From an archaeon (lineage in GTDB: Archaea; Nanobdellota; Nanobdellia; Pacearchaeales; GW2011-AR1): a stretch of DNA of 38,756 nt. Below are positions 1 to 6,830 of the stretch, piece after piece; the first letter of the stretch is position 1; every line of letters starts with the position of its first letter. The notes below the pieces were generated by a model, which ran no database searches, was not told where the DNA came from, and worked only from the letters and a program-made list of their open reading frames with translations. The stretch spans positions 1-38,756 of the forward strand of contig JAUVHP010000001.1 of assembly GCA_030593225.1 (NCBI GenBank), in the 5' to 3' direction. The translations under genes and the position numbers were made by a program.

Positions 1-1546
1 ATTACTTTGTATTAAAGAGAAAACCGGGGCTGTGCTTCTTGGTTCAGTTTCAATTGATGATGTTTCCTTATCTGAAAAACAGCCTGTTTTGTTTATTCAT
101 GGGTTTACACAAGGGGATGAAATAGGTGGTGGCGAAGATACGTGGAATTTGTTTCCAAAGCTTTTGGAGGAAAATGGGGAATATATTTCATTTGAATTTA
201 AGTGGAGAACTAATGCGAGATTTCAAGACGTGGCTGAAGATTTGGTTTCTGCACTTCAAATGATACAAGAAAAAACAGATAAAAAAGTTCACATCATTGC
301 ACATTCATTTGGAGGAATTCTTGCCCGTATTGTGCTTCAGAAGTTGTATGAAATAACAGACGGAACAAGTTATATTGCGTCGGCAATAACATTCGGAACC
401 CCTCATTCTGGAATTTTTGATTCAGAGAAAGAAATGCATGGGGTGAATTTTCCGCAAGGACAGGATGGTATGTTAAGTGAATTTTTTAGTAATTTTTGCC
501 GTCAGATTTCTTGTTATCAAATGGGAGAGGATGTTATATTTGGATCAATTAAGTCTTTGTTGGGAGTTAATTCTGATTACGGGAAAGTCATTGCGGATTT
601 ATCAGATTTGGATAGTTATCCTTTAATTAATAATTTTCTTGCAAAAATTGTTATAGGGCTAATTGTTGATGAAGATGGGAATGTTAGGAATGGAGATGGA
701 TTAATTTCTTATGCGGGTCAACGGGCTCATCCAAGTTTTACAACTTCAGAAACAACTCCTCTTTTATTAGATAAAAATAGTGATTATGGGGCGATAATAA
801 CAGAGGTGGTTTTGGATACGAGCGGACGAGGGTATAAGCATTCTAGATGGAATTTGCCTTTGAAAACTCCTACAGAAGTTGAGGTGTATTCAGTTAATCA
901 TGATAGTTTTCAGTTGGCGAAAGATTGGTTAGATGAAATAAATTCTAATAACTCTCCTATTGCTAATGCGGGTTTTGATCAAAATGTTACAATAGGTTCA
1001 ACTGTAACTTTAGATGGTAGTGGGAGTAATGGCGCTAATTTAACTTATAGTTGGTCAATCATCTCAAAACCAAGTGGGAGTTTAGCCATTTTTTTAAATT
1101 CAACTTCTGTTAATCCTAATTTTACAGCAGATGTTGGAGGGATTTATGTTATTCAGCTTGTTGTAAATGATGGGGAACTGGATAGCGAAGTAGATACTGT
1201 TAGTATAACTGCAAATCTCTCTACAGACACAACTTATGATCCTTCTACTGGATTAATGTGGCAGGATAATGGTTATGTAGTTGAACATGATTGGTATGAT
1301 GCAGTTAGTTATTGCGAGATTCTTAATCTATCAGATTATATTGATTGGAGATTACCAAACATAAATGAATTATCTGATCTTTATGGTAAAAGGAATCAAT
1401 TAAATTCTTATGTTTCAGAGCCATATTGGTCATCTACTTCACACATTCTTACAAGTTATGCATATAGGGTGGATTTTGAAAATGGTGTAGCAGGTCCAAT
1501 TGGGTGGGGCAAGGAGATGTATTTTTATGTCCGCTGTGTTAGATAG
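1..1546 (+). CDS. Secreted lipase-like protein with PKD and DUF1566 domains (5' partial)
   Basis: The reading frame is open back to the first base, so the true start lies outside the window; numbering here is from the GTG at 32. Residues 1-300 look like an alpha/beta hydrolase: a VLFIHGFT oxyanion-loop segment near residue 20 and the nucleophile elbow AHSFGG near residue 92, typical of triacylglycerol-lipase/PGAP1-like enzymes. Residues 308-395 are a PKD-type beta domain (ANAGFDQNVTIGSTVTLDGS). The C-terminus (about 405-504) matches the DUF1566/Lcl C-terminal pattern: TGLMWQDN, WRLPNINEL, YWSST, CVR end. A cell-surface or secreted esterase with adhesion modules is inferred; the signal peptide would lie upstream. 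Substrate unknown. Confidence 0.8.
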   Translation, partial: LLCIKEKTGAVLLGSVSIDDVSLSEKQPVLFIHGFTQGDEIGGGEDTWNLFPKLLEENGEYISFEFKWRTNARFQDVAEDLVSALQMIQEKTDKKVHIIAHSFGGILARIVLQKLYEITDGTSYIASAITFGTPHSGIFDSEKEMHGVNFPQGQDGMLSEFFSNFCRQISCYQMGEDVIFGSIKSLLGVNSDYGKVIADLSDLDSYPLINNFLAKIVIGLIVDEDGNVRNGDGLISYAGQRAHPSFTTSETTPLLLDKNSDYGAIITEVVLDTSGRGYKHSRWNLPLKTPTEVEVYSVNHDSFQLAKDWLDEINSNNSPIANAGFDQNVTIGSTVTLDGSGSNGANLTYSWSIISKPSGSLAIFLNSTSVNPNFTADVGGIYVIQLVVNDGELDSEVDTVSITANLSTDTTYDPSTGLMWQDNGYVVEHDWYDAVSYCEILNLSDYIDWRLPNINELSDLYGKRNQLNSYVSEPYWSSTSHILTSYAYRVDFENGVAGPIGWGKEMYFYVRCVR

Positions 1547-1670
1547 GAACAATAAATTTCTCTAATTTGTTTTTAATATTTTAATTAATCTTTCTTGAAA
1601 AATAGTCGCATAATTGTTTGTTAAATTGTGTGGCTGTTTTTTCTTCTTTCAATTTCCTTTTCCAACTATA

Positions 1671-1687
1671 TTTTTTTTGCAAAATTT
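1671..1687. repeat. T8-GCAAAATTT motif, copy 1
   Basis: A 17-nt word, TTTTTTTTGCAAAATTT, containing the perfect palindrome TTTTGCAAAA. It recurs identically at 3186-3202 and 3218-3234, each time in a gap before a rightward gene. Terminator or operator; undecided. Confidence 0.5.
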
Positions 1688-1728
1688 CGATTATAAAAAT
1701 ATTTAAACTAATTTTTATTAATTAAATT

Positions 1729-2196
1729 ATGAAAAACTTATTTGAAATTTTGAATATTGCAGAGGAAGATAAAAAATATTTTTATTGGTTTTTTTTAGCG
1801 TTGTCTACTTTTATAATAATTAATATAATTTTTGATCCTTTTAGAATTTTGAATAAATTTGGAATGGGAATTCTTCCTTTAATATTAACGTTTTTAACAT
1901 CTATTTATTTTGGGATGTATACTTATATGAAAATTTTAAGTATTATATTTTTTTTACCTTTATTTTATGTTTTTTATAGAATAAGTAGGAGAAAAATACA
2001 TAAAATATATTTTTTATTATTTTTTAGTTTTATTTTTATTGCTTTATCTCCTTTATTAATTACTATTTATTTTATTTATCTTTGCAGAAATGGTGGGGAT
2101 ATGGGATGCTTCTTGATTTTTGCCACAATCCCAATAATAATTATCTCAAGTTTAATAGCATACTTTTTTTATTACAAATCAGAAGGTCTTAAATAA
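1729..2196 (+). CDS. Polytopic membrane protein, unknown function
   Basis: 155 residues, strongly hydrophobic, with four to five predicted membrane segments (about residues 18-36, 46-66, 68-84, 91-117 and 125-148) and basic loops such as RISRRKIHK. No catalytic motif is recognised. A TATA-like AATATTTAAAC lies about 27 nt upstream of the ATG, so the message is probably leaderless. The following gene is the Fic-like protein, with its own promoter. Function unknown. Confidence 0.6.
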   Translation: MKNLFEILNIAEEDKKYFYWFFLALSTFIIINIIFDPFRILNKFGMGILPLILTFLTSIYFGMYTYMKILSIIFFLPLFYVFYRISRRKIHKIYFLLFFSFIFIALSPLLITIYFIYLCRNGGDMGCFLIFATIPIIIISSLIAYFFYYKSEGLK

Positions 2197-2216
2197 TTTT
2201 TATTTTTTTTGTAAAA

Positions 2217-2260
2217 ATGTAGTGTATAAACGTAACATTTAAATAATATGTAGTGTATAA
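2217..2260 (+). promoter_or_regulatory. Direct-repeat operator flanking the fic-like promoter
   Basis: ATGTAGTGTATAA occurs at 2217-2229 and again at 2248-2260, 31 bp apart (about three helical turns). Between them lies a TATA-like ACATTTAAATAATA centred near 2241, 27 nt before the ATG at 2268. The second copy sits between TATA box and start site, where a bound repressor would block transcription. The binding protein is unknown. Confidence 0.55.
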
Positions 2261-2267
2261 TTATATT

Positions 2268-3182
2268 ATGGTATCACTTAGAAAAATTAAAGTTGCAGGA
2301 AAAGGATATTGGATTTTGATTCATTCTTTTAGAGAAGGAGAGAATGTAAAACAAAAGCAAAAATACATTGGGAAATTTCTTCCTAAAAAGGCAGAGCTTG
2401 ATAAGATGAAAAAGAAATTTTTAGAGGAGATTAAGCATAAGGGAACTAAGTATTTTTCACAAGAAGATTTGGAAAAAATTGAAAAGAAAAAGTTAGAATA
2501 TACAAGAGAATTAAGAAGATTAAGTAAGATTGAGAAAGATAAAAAACTGAATGAATTTATGATAAGATATACTTATGATAGTTCTAAGCTTTCAGGGATA
2601 GATGTTACGCTTCGCCAGACATTTTTAATTTTACAGGAAGGAATAATTCCTAAAGAGTTTAAGAGTTTGCGTATAGCCAAGGAATTAGAAAATCATGAAA
2701 AGGGTTTTATTATGATTACAAAATATAATGGGATTTTTAATTTGAATTTTATAAAAAAGTTGCATAGAATTTTAATGAATGGGGTAAATGATGAAATTGT
2801 AGGAAAATTAAGAAATGAATTAAAAAGAAATGTAAAAATTGCAGGAACAACTTATATTCCTTCAAAATGGGAGAATCTTGAAAAGGAAATAAAAAACTTT
2901 TTTATTTGGTATAAAGAAAATTCTAGAAAATTGCATCCTTTGGAACTTGCTGCTTTAGTTCATTTAAAATTAATTTCAATACAGATTTTTGTAGATGGAA
3001 ATTCGCGACTTTCTCGACTTTTAATGAATTGGATTTTATGGAAAAAAGGTTATCCTATGATTGATATTCCGATAAGGGATTTAGAAAATTATTATAATGT
3101 TTTAGATTATTATCAAATAGAGAAAGATGAAAAACCTTTTGTAAAATATATTAAGAAGAGGTATTTATTGGAAAAAGATTAA
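2268..3182 (+). CDS. Fic-fold protein with degenerate catalytic motif
   Basis: 304 residues from ATG 2268, preferred to 2253 because a TATA-like box lies 27 nt upstream. The N-terminus (MVSLRKIKVAGKGYWIL...) is the small basic domain seen on many archaeal Fic proteins, followed by a Lys-rich helix and the Fic core. The Fic motif reads IQIFVDGNSRLSR (238-250) where active enzymes have HPFxDGNGRxxR: the catalytic His is Gln239, and Pro and the second Gly are also changed. The inhibitory helix motif (S/T)xxxE(G/N) reads SSKLSG (105-110), with Ser109 at the Glu position. The fold is clear; AMP-transferase activity is doubtful. It may act as a binding protein or be decaying. Confidence 0.8.
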   Translation: MVSLRKIKVAGKGYWILIHSFREGENVKQKQKYIGKFLPKKAELDKMKKKFLEEIKHKGTKYFSQEDLEKIEKKKLEYTRELRRLSKIEKDKKLNEFMIRYTYDSSKLSGIDVTLRQTFLILQEGIIPKEFKSLRIAKELENHEKGFIMITKYNGIFNLNFIKKLHRILMNGVNDEIVGKLRNELKRNVKIAGTTYIPSKWENLEKEIKNFFIWYKENSRKLHPLELAALVHLKLISIQIFVDGNSRLSRLLMNWILWKKGYPMIDIPIRDLENYYNVLDYYQIEKDEKPFVKYIKKRYLLEKD

Positions 3183-3185
3183 TTA

Positions 3186-3234
3186 TTTTTTTTGCAAAAT
3201 TTTTACTTTGACATTTATTTTTTTTGCAAAATTT
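3186..3234. repeat. T8-GCAAAATTT motif, copies 2 and 3
   Basis: Two further identical 17-nt copies, at 3186-3202 and 3218-3234, in the gap between the fic-like gene and nre. Copy 2 follows the fic-like stop by three bases and could act as a T-rich terminator; copy 3 lies about 50 nt before nre. Confidence 0.5.
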
Positions 3235-3284
3235 CTATACTTTATTCTATAAATTAATTTAAACTTCTTTAATATTTTTCTTTT

Positions 3285-4490
3285 ATGGATAATATAAAAT
3301 TTGAAGTAATTAATAAAATCAGTAAAATAAATTTTAAGTATAATAATTTGAAAAAGATTTCTAAGATTGATAGTATTTCTCCACCGAGTGTTTTTATTGG
3401 TTCAAAGTTGAAGTATCCTTTGGTAAATGTTGGGATTTTGTCGCCTTTGGATAATATTGATAATGCGTGGATTTATGACGATGCGAAATATTGGGCAAAG
3501 AATGATTTTGGTATTTCTGATGTTATTAAGTTAAGAGATAATCTTCTTAATTCTCGTTTTCAATCTAAGGTTAGTGATTCTCGGTTTAGTAAAAGATTTG
3601 TTGGTATTGCTCAGGAAATTGCGATTGCTTCTAAGCCAGTGGATGTTGAAATTGAGTTGAAAAGAAAATTGAATTTTGATAAAAGAAAAGATAAAGTTTT
3701 AATGCATCAGGGAATGAGTGCGCCCTTGAAAGGGGCAAGGATTACTAGTAATGTTAAGGTTCATAAAAAAGTTGATAGAGTTATGAATGATGAAATTAAA
3801 TCAAAAGAGGGAATTGAATATTTGTATAAAAATAATTTTGATGAGTATGCTTTGAGTAAAATTTTGAGTGTTGGTGTTTTGGGTTTGAAAAAGGACAAGC
3901 GGTTTGTGCCGACGAGATGGAGTATTACTGCGACTGATGATATTCTTTGTAAGAAAATTTTAGAAAGAGTTAAAGAATATAAATGGATTGAGAATTATGA
4001 ATTATTTTTTGGTGAGTTTATGGGAAATTGTTATTTGATTATGCTGTTTCCAAATGTTTTTAATTTTGAATTATTTGAGTTATATCTTCCTGGAAGTTCT
4101 TGGAATCCTTCTCAACAAATCAAGGCATCAACTGATTATGAAAATTTTTTTGGAAGAAAAACTTATGCAAGTAATTGTGCTGGAGGATATTATGCTTCGC
4201 GGTTGCCTATTGTTGAATATTTGAATTCAATAAAAAAACAAGCAAGTGTTTTAGTTATTAGAATTGAGACACCGTCGTATTGGGCTTCATTAGGTGTTTG
4301 GGTATGTCGAGAAGCTTGCAGAAAAACTATTAATGGTAGAAAACTAAAATTCGGTTCAAAAGAAGAGTTATTAAATTCTGCTGAAATTATTGCAAAAAAG
4401 AAATTTAATTTTGATATTGAGAGCATCCTCACAAAAAGTAAGTTATTAGATAAGATAAATACCCAAAAAAATCTTAATGAATTCTTTTGA
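3285..4490 (+). CDS. nreA: Archaeal DNA repair protein of the Nre family
   Basis: 401 residues matching the archaeal Nre family (DUF650 N-terminal, DUF651 C-terminal). Recognisable parts are the PPSVFIGSKLKYPLVNVGILSP segment, SDSRFSKR, and the C-terminal domain with WSITATDD, FFGRKTYASNCAGGYYASRLPI and SYWASLGVWVCRE. The last residues, QKNLNEFF, fit a PCNA-interacting PIP box (QxxLxxFF). Family members act in repair of DNA damage through PCNA. I see no N-terminal Cys cluster. The last 63 codons (from Trp at 4299) appear to be a replacement exon: a second, divergent version of the same C-terminus lies at 5500-5688, beyond the endonuclease gene. The stop overlaps the convergent endonuclease gene by 17 nt. 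Confidence 0.85.
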   Translation: MDNIKFEVINKISKINFKYNNLKKISKIDSISPPSVFIGSKLKYPLVNVGILSPLDNIDNAWIYDDAKYWAKNDFGISDVIKLRDNLLNSRFQSKVSDSRFSKRFVGIAQEIAIASKPVDVEIELKRKLNFDKRKDKVLMHQGMSAPLKGARITSNVKVHKKVDRVMNDEIKSKEGIEYLYKNNFDEYALSKILSVGVLGLKKDKRFVPTRWSITATDDILCKKILERVKEYKWIENYELFFGEFMGNCYLIMLFPNVFNFELFELYLPGSSWNPSQQIKASTDYENFFGRKTYASNCAGGYYASRLPIVEYLNSIKKQASVLVIRIETPSYWASLGVWVCREACRKTINGRKLKFGSKEELLNSAEIIAKKKFNFDIESILTKSKLLDKINTQKNLNEFF

Positions 4491-5460
4491 TGAACCTTTC
4501 TGTTTTTTGAGCTAGAGTACAAGTGGGAAATTTTTCAGATATTTTTAACATATCTTTATAAAATTTATTATAACTTTTTGAAGAGATACTAAATCTATAA
4601 ACATCAAATTTTCCATAGGCATACTTTTCTCTAAGAGGGTGGCAAATATATTTGCATTTTATGCCTATTTCTCTAATATCATTCATTAATCTTTTATTTT
4701 TTCCATAGATTGTAATAACTTCTCCAACATGTCCTTCGTCAACAATGAAGGAAATAAGTCCCGCAAATAAAAATTGTTTATTTAATTTTTTAATATTTTC
4801 TGGAATGTATGCTTCAAAAGTATTTGTGTTTGGAAGTTTAAAGTAATATTTATAAAATTCTGTGATAATTTTTGGGATATTTAATCTTCCATTTTTATAT
4901 TCTCTCATGGGGTAATTAAAATCCCCAAAGATGTTATTTAATTTTTTTAGAAAATTGTTTAAACCCATATTATTCATTTGCCTATATGATGATACAACTG
5001 TTTTTCTTCCAATATGTCCATCTCCCACAAAATGAAAAATAACTGAGATCATTTCTGGAGTAAGGCTTAAAGGTAATTTTGGATTAGTTATATTATGGGA
5101 TTTTCCAGTTCCAGTATAATATTCTATATTTTGTTCTATGTCTCTTAAAACTTCTTTATAGTTATCTTTTGAAATAATCTTTGATGCTTCAATTAATATC
5201 CACAGAGGAATATTTATATTTTTTATTTTTCCTCTATCTTTTTTTTCTCCAATCTTCCAATATGAAAGATGCCCTGAATTATATTTTCTTTTTATTCCGT
5301 ATTTTTTTGATGATTTATTTAATGAATGTAATAATCCTTTTCGAGAACCTTTTATTTCTTTAAGATTTTTGAAGAATTTTATTCTAAATTCTTTTTTTAA
5401 TCCAATAAATGTTAGTGTTGGATGAAATTCCCAAATATGTATTTCTTTATATTTTTTCAT
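4474..5460 (-). CDS. LAGLIDADG homing endonuclease
   Basis: 328 residues with two LAGLIDADG motifs: ISVIFHFVGDGHI (138-150, acidic Asp147) and FAGLISFIVDEGHV (232-245, acidic Glu242), the spacing of a monomeric two-motif enzyme. Residues 60-130 look like an N-terminal DNA-binding extension. It is free-standing, not an intein or intron ORF, and reads against nre, overlapping its 3' end by 17 nt. A TATA-like GATATAAAC lies about 26 nt before the ATG, indicating an own leaderless promoter. The insertion (about 4302-5499) carries this gene plus a new nre C-terminal exon. The recognition site is presumably the nre sequence around the Trp codon at the breakpoints. Confidence 0.85.
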   Translation of the reverse strand: MKKYKEIHIWEFHPTLTFIGLKKEFRIKFFKNLKEIKGSRKGLLHSLNKSSKKYGIKRKYNSGHLSYWKIGEKKDRGKIKNINIPLWILIEASKIISKDNYKEVLRDIEQNIEYYTGTGKSHNITNPKLPLSLTPEMISVIFHFVGDGHIGRKTVVSSYRQMNNMGLNNFLKKLNNIFGDFNYPMREYKNGRLNIPKIITEFYKYYFKLPNTNTFEAYIPENIKKLNKQFLFAGLISFIVDEGHVGEVITIYGKNKRLMNDIREIGIKCKYICHPLREKYAYGKFDVYRFSISSKSYNKFYKDMLKISEKFPTCTLAQKTERFIKRIH

Positions 5461-5499
5461 AATTTATCTAAGATTTTTGTGTTTATATCGTTTATGTAA

Positions 5500-5688
5500 T
5501 GGGTTGTTAGAGAATCAGTAAGAAAATCTTTGAAAAATAAAATAATTTTTGATTCTAGAGAAGAATTAATTGAGAGTGTTAAACAAATTTCAAAAATTAA
5601 ATATAATTTTGATTGTGAAAATATTTTACAACAAAGTAAATTGTTAAAACAAATTAAGACGCAGAAAAATTTGGTAGAGTGGTTTTAG
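5500..5688 (+). pseudogene. Displaced 3' end of nre
   Basis: 62 codons ending in TAG, immediately preceded in frame by TAA, with no start codon. The translation runs WVVRESVRKSLKN to QIKTQKNLVEWF and aligns with the last 63 residues of the upstream nre product over its whole length. Shared residues include WV-RE--RK, EEL--S, NFD-E-IL--SKLL--I-TQKNL-E-F; by eye about half are identical. It still ends in a PIP-box-like QKNLVEWF. It is best read as the original nre terminus, cut off when the endonuclease element inserted. Confidence 0.85.
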
Positions 5689-5738
5689 GGATAGATTTAT
5701 TAATCACTTTACTTTTTTATAATTAATTAAATAAAAAA

Positions 5739-5984
5739 ATGGGTGATAAGATGGATTGTGAATATAAACATTGTAATGCTATTCTTGCAATAGTTATTTT
5801 GGTTTTTTCATTTTGGCAAGTAACTTTGAATTGGTTTACTTCAAAATGGATAATTGTTGCTGTCGCTGTTTTGATTTTATTCAATAGTATTGGTTCTGGT
5901 AAAAGTAATAATAGAATATGCAGTGTGAAGAAAGTTTCAACAAAGAAAAAGGCAAAAAAAGCTGTTAAGAGAAAGAAGAAATAA
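5739..5984 (+). CDS. Small membrane protein with Lys-rich tail
   Basis: 81 residues from ATG 5739 (77 if the start is the ATG at 5751, which sits at a better distance from the TATA-like TTTTTATAATTA near 5718). Two hydrophobic segments (about 14-31 and 36-51) are followed by a strongly basic tail, KKVSTKKKAKKAVKRKKK, likely cytoplasmic and able to bind nucleic acid or phospholipid. Composition resembles many small membrane proteins of DPANN archaea. No family recognised. Confidence 0.5.
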   Translation: MGDKMDCEYKHCNAILAIVILVFSFWQVTLNWFTSKWIIVAVAVLILFNSIGSGKSNNRICSVKKVSTKKKAKKAVKRKKK

Positions 5985-6222
5985 ATAGTTTCACTATTTA
6001 TATCATTAATTCGTTCAGGCGTGGCCAAATTGAAGAAAAAGTAATTTTTTATTTTTTTATTTTCTTCTTGTTTTGTTTATTTAGATAATTTTTTGTAGAT
6101 TTTTATTTTCAAAGTTTGGGGGAGATTAAGGATATTTTACACGTAGTATTTCATTATTGTAACTCAATTTGGTTTTGTAAAATATTCAAAAAAAGGACTA
6201 TATAAATTTTTTTTATGAAAAA

Positions 6223-6609
6223 TCAATTTAACTTATCGTTGTGGAATAATGACTGGATAGAACAGTATTTTTCCAGAATAAAGTTTATTAAACATGATAA
6301 AACATAGTAATAAATTAATTTTATTATAATGCGGGTTATCAAAATGATTCTCCTAGCTATGTGATAAGGTAATGGAATGTATGAGGAAATATCAATATTC
6401 CCAAGAACCATGCTTAAAGGGTCAAGTGCCCACCTAAATATTACTATAATCCAAACCAAAAAAAAGCCTGGATCAAAAGAAAATGATGGGGGAAATGGAA
6501 CATCTATCAGACCAAATGTTAAAAAAATGGACAAAAAATAACCACCAATCAAAAAAACTGTAATCCAGAATTTTTTCCATGTGAATCTAAAAAAATCTTT
6601 CCAACCCAT
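6223..6609 (-). CDS. Small membrane protein
   Basis: 128 residues with three likely membrane segments (about 13-35, 46-62 and 84-112), starting MGWKDFFRFTWKKFWITVFLIGGYFL. A Trp/Lys-rich N-terminus followed by a first helix is common in small membrane proteins of this kind of archaeon. A TATA-like TTTAAATAG lies about 27 nt upstream, so it is probably leaderless. It sits downstream of topA on the same strand, across a gap of about 220 nt. Function unknown. Confidence 0.6.
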   Translation of the reverse strand: MGWKDFFRFTWKKFWITVFLIGGYFLSIFLTFGLIDVPFPPSFSFDPGFFLVWIIVIFRWALDPLSMVLGNIDISSYIPLPYHIARRIILITRIIIKLIYYYVLSCLINFILEKYCSIQSLFHNDKLN

Positions 6610-6830
6610 AATTTATTATAAAATAAAAACTATTTAAATTTAATTAAAGAATCAATCTAAGTTGATATTAGTTGTATAATAAAAGATATCTGAGCAGTTT
6701 CTTTTGGCTCTCAAGTTCACTTGCCTATGACACTTCACAAATTAATATTAGTAAAGTCATTCTGTTCCCTACCTTGTCCCCGAGAAGTCGTTTTTTTCTA
6801 CACTTTAATAAAAATTACGCGAATGCGAGA

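Noticed and set aside
6215..6307. 30-codon frame after a TATATAAA box
   Set aside because: The box is only about 13 nt from the ATG, and the frame overlaps the end of the convergent membrane-protein gene.
6610..6830. Possible non-coding RNA in a slightly G+C-richer gap after topA
   Set aside because: I found no clear box C/D, H/ACA or SRP motif and no strong stems; only the promoter of the 6609 gene is supportable.
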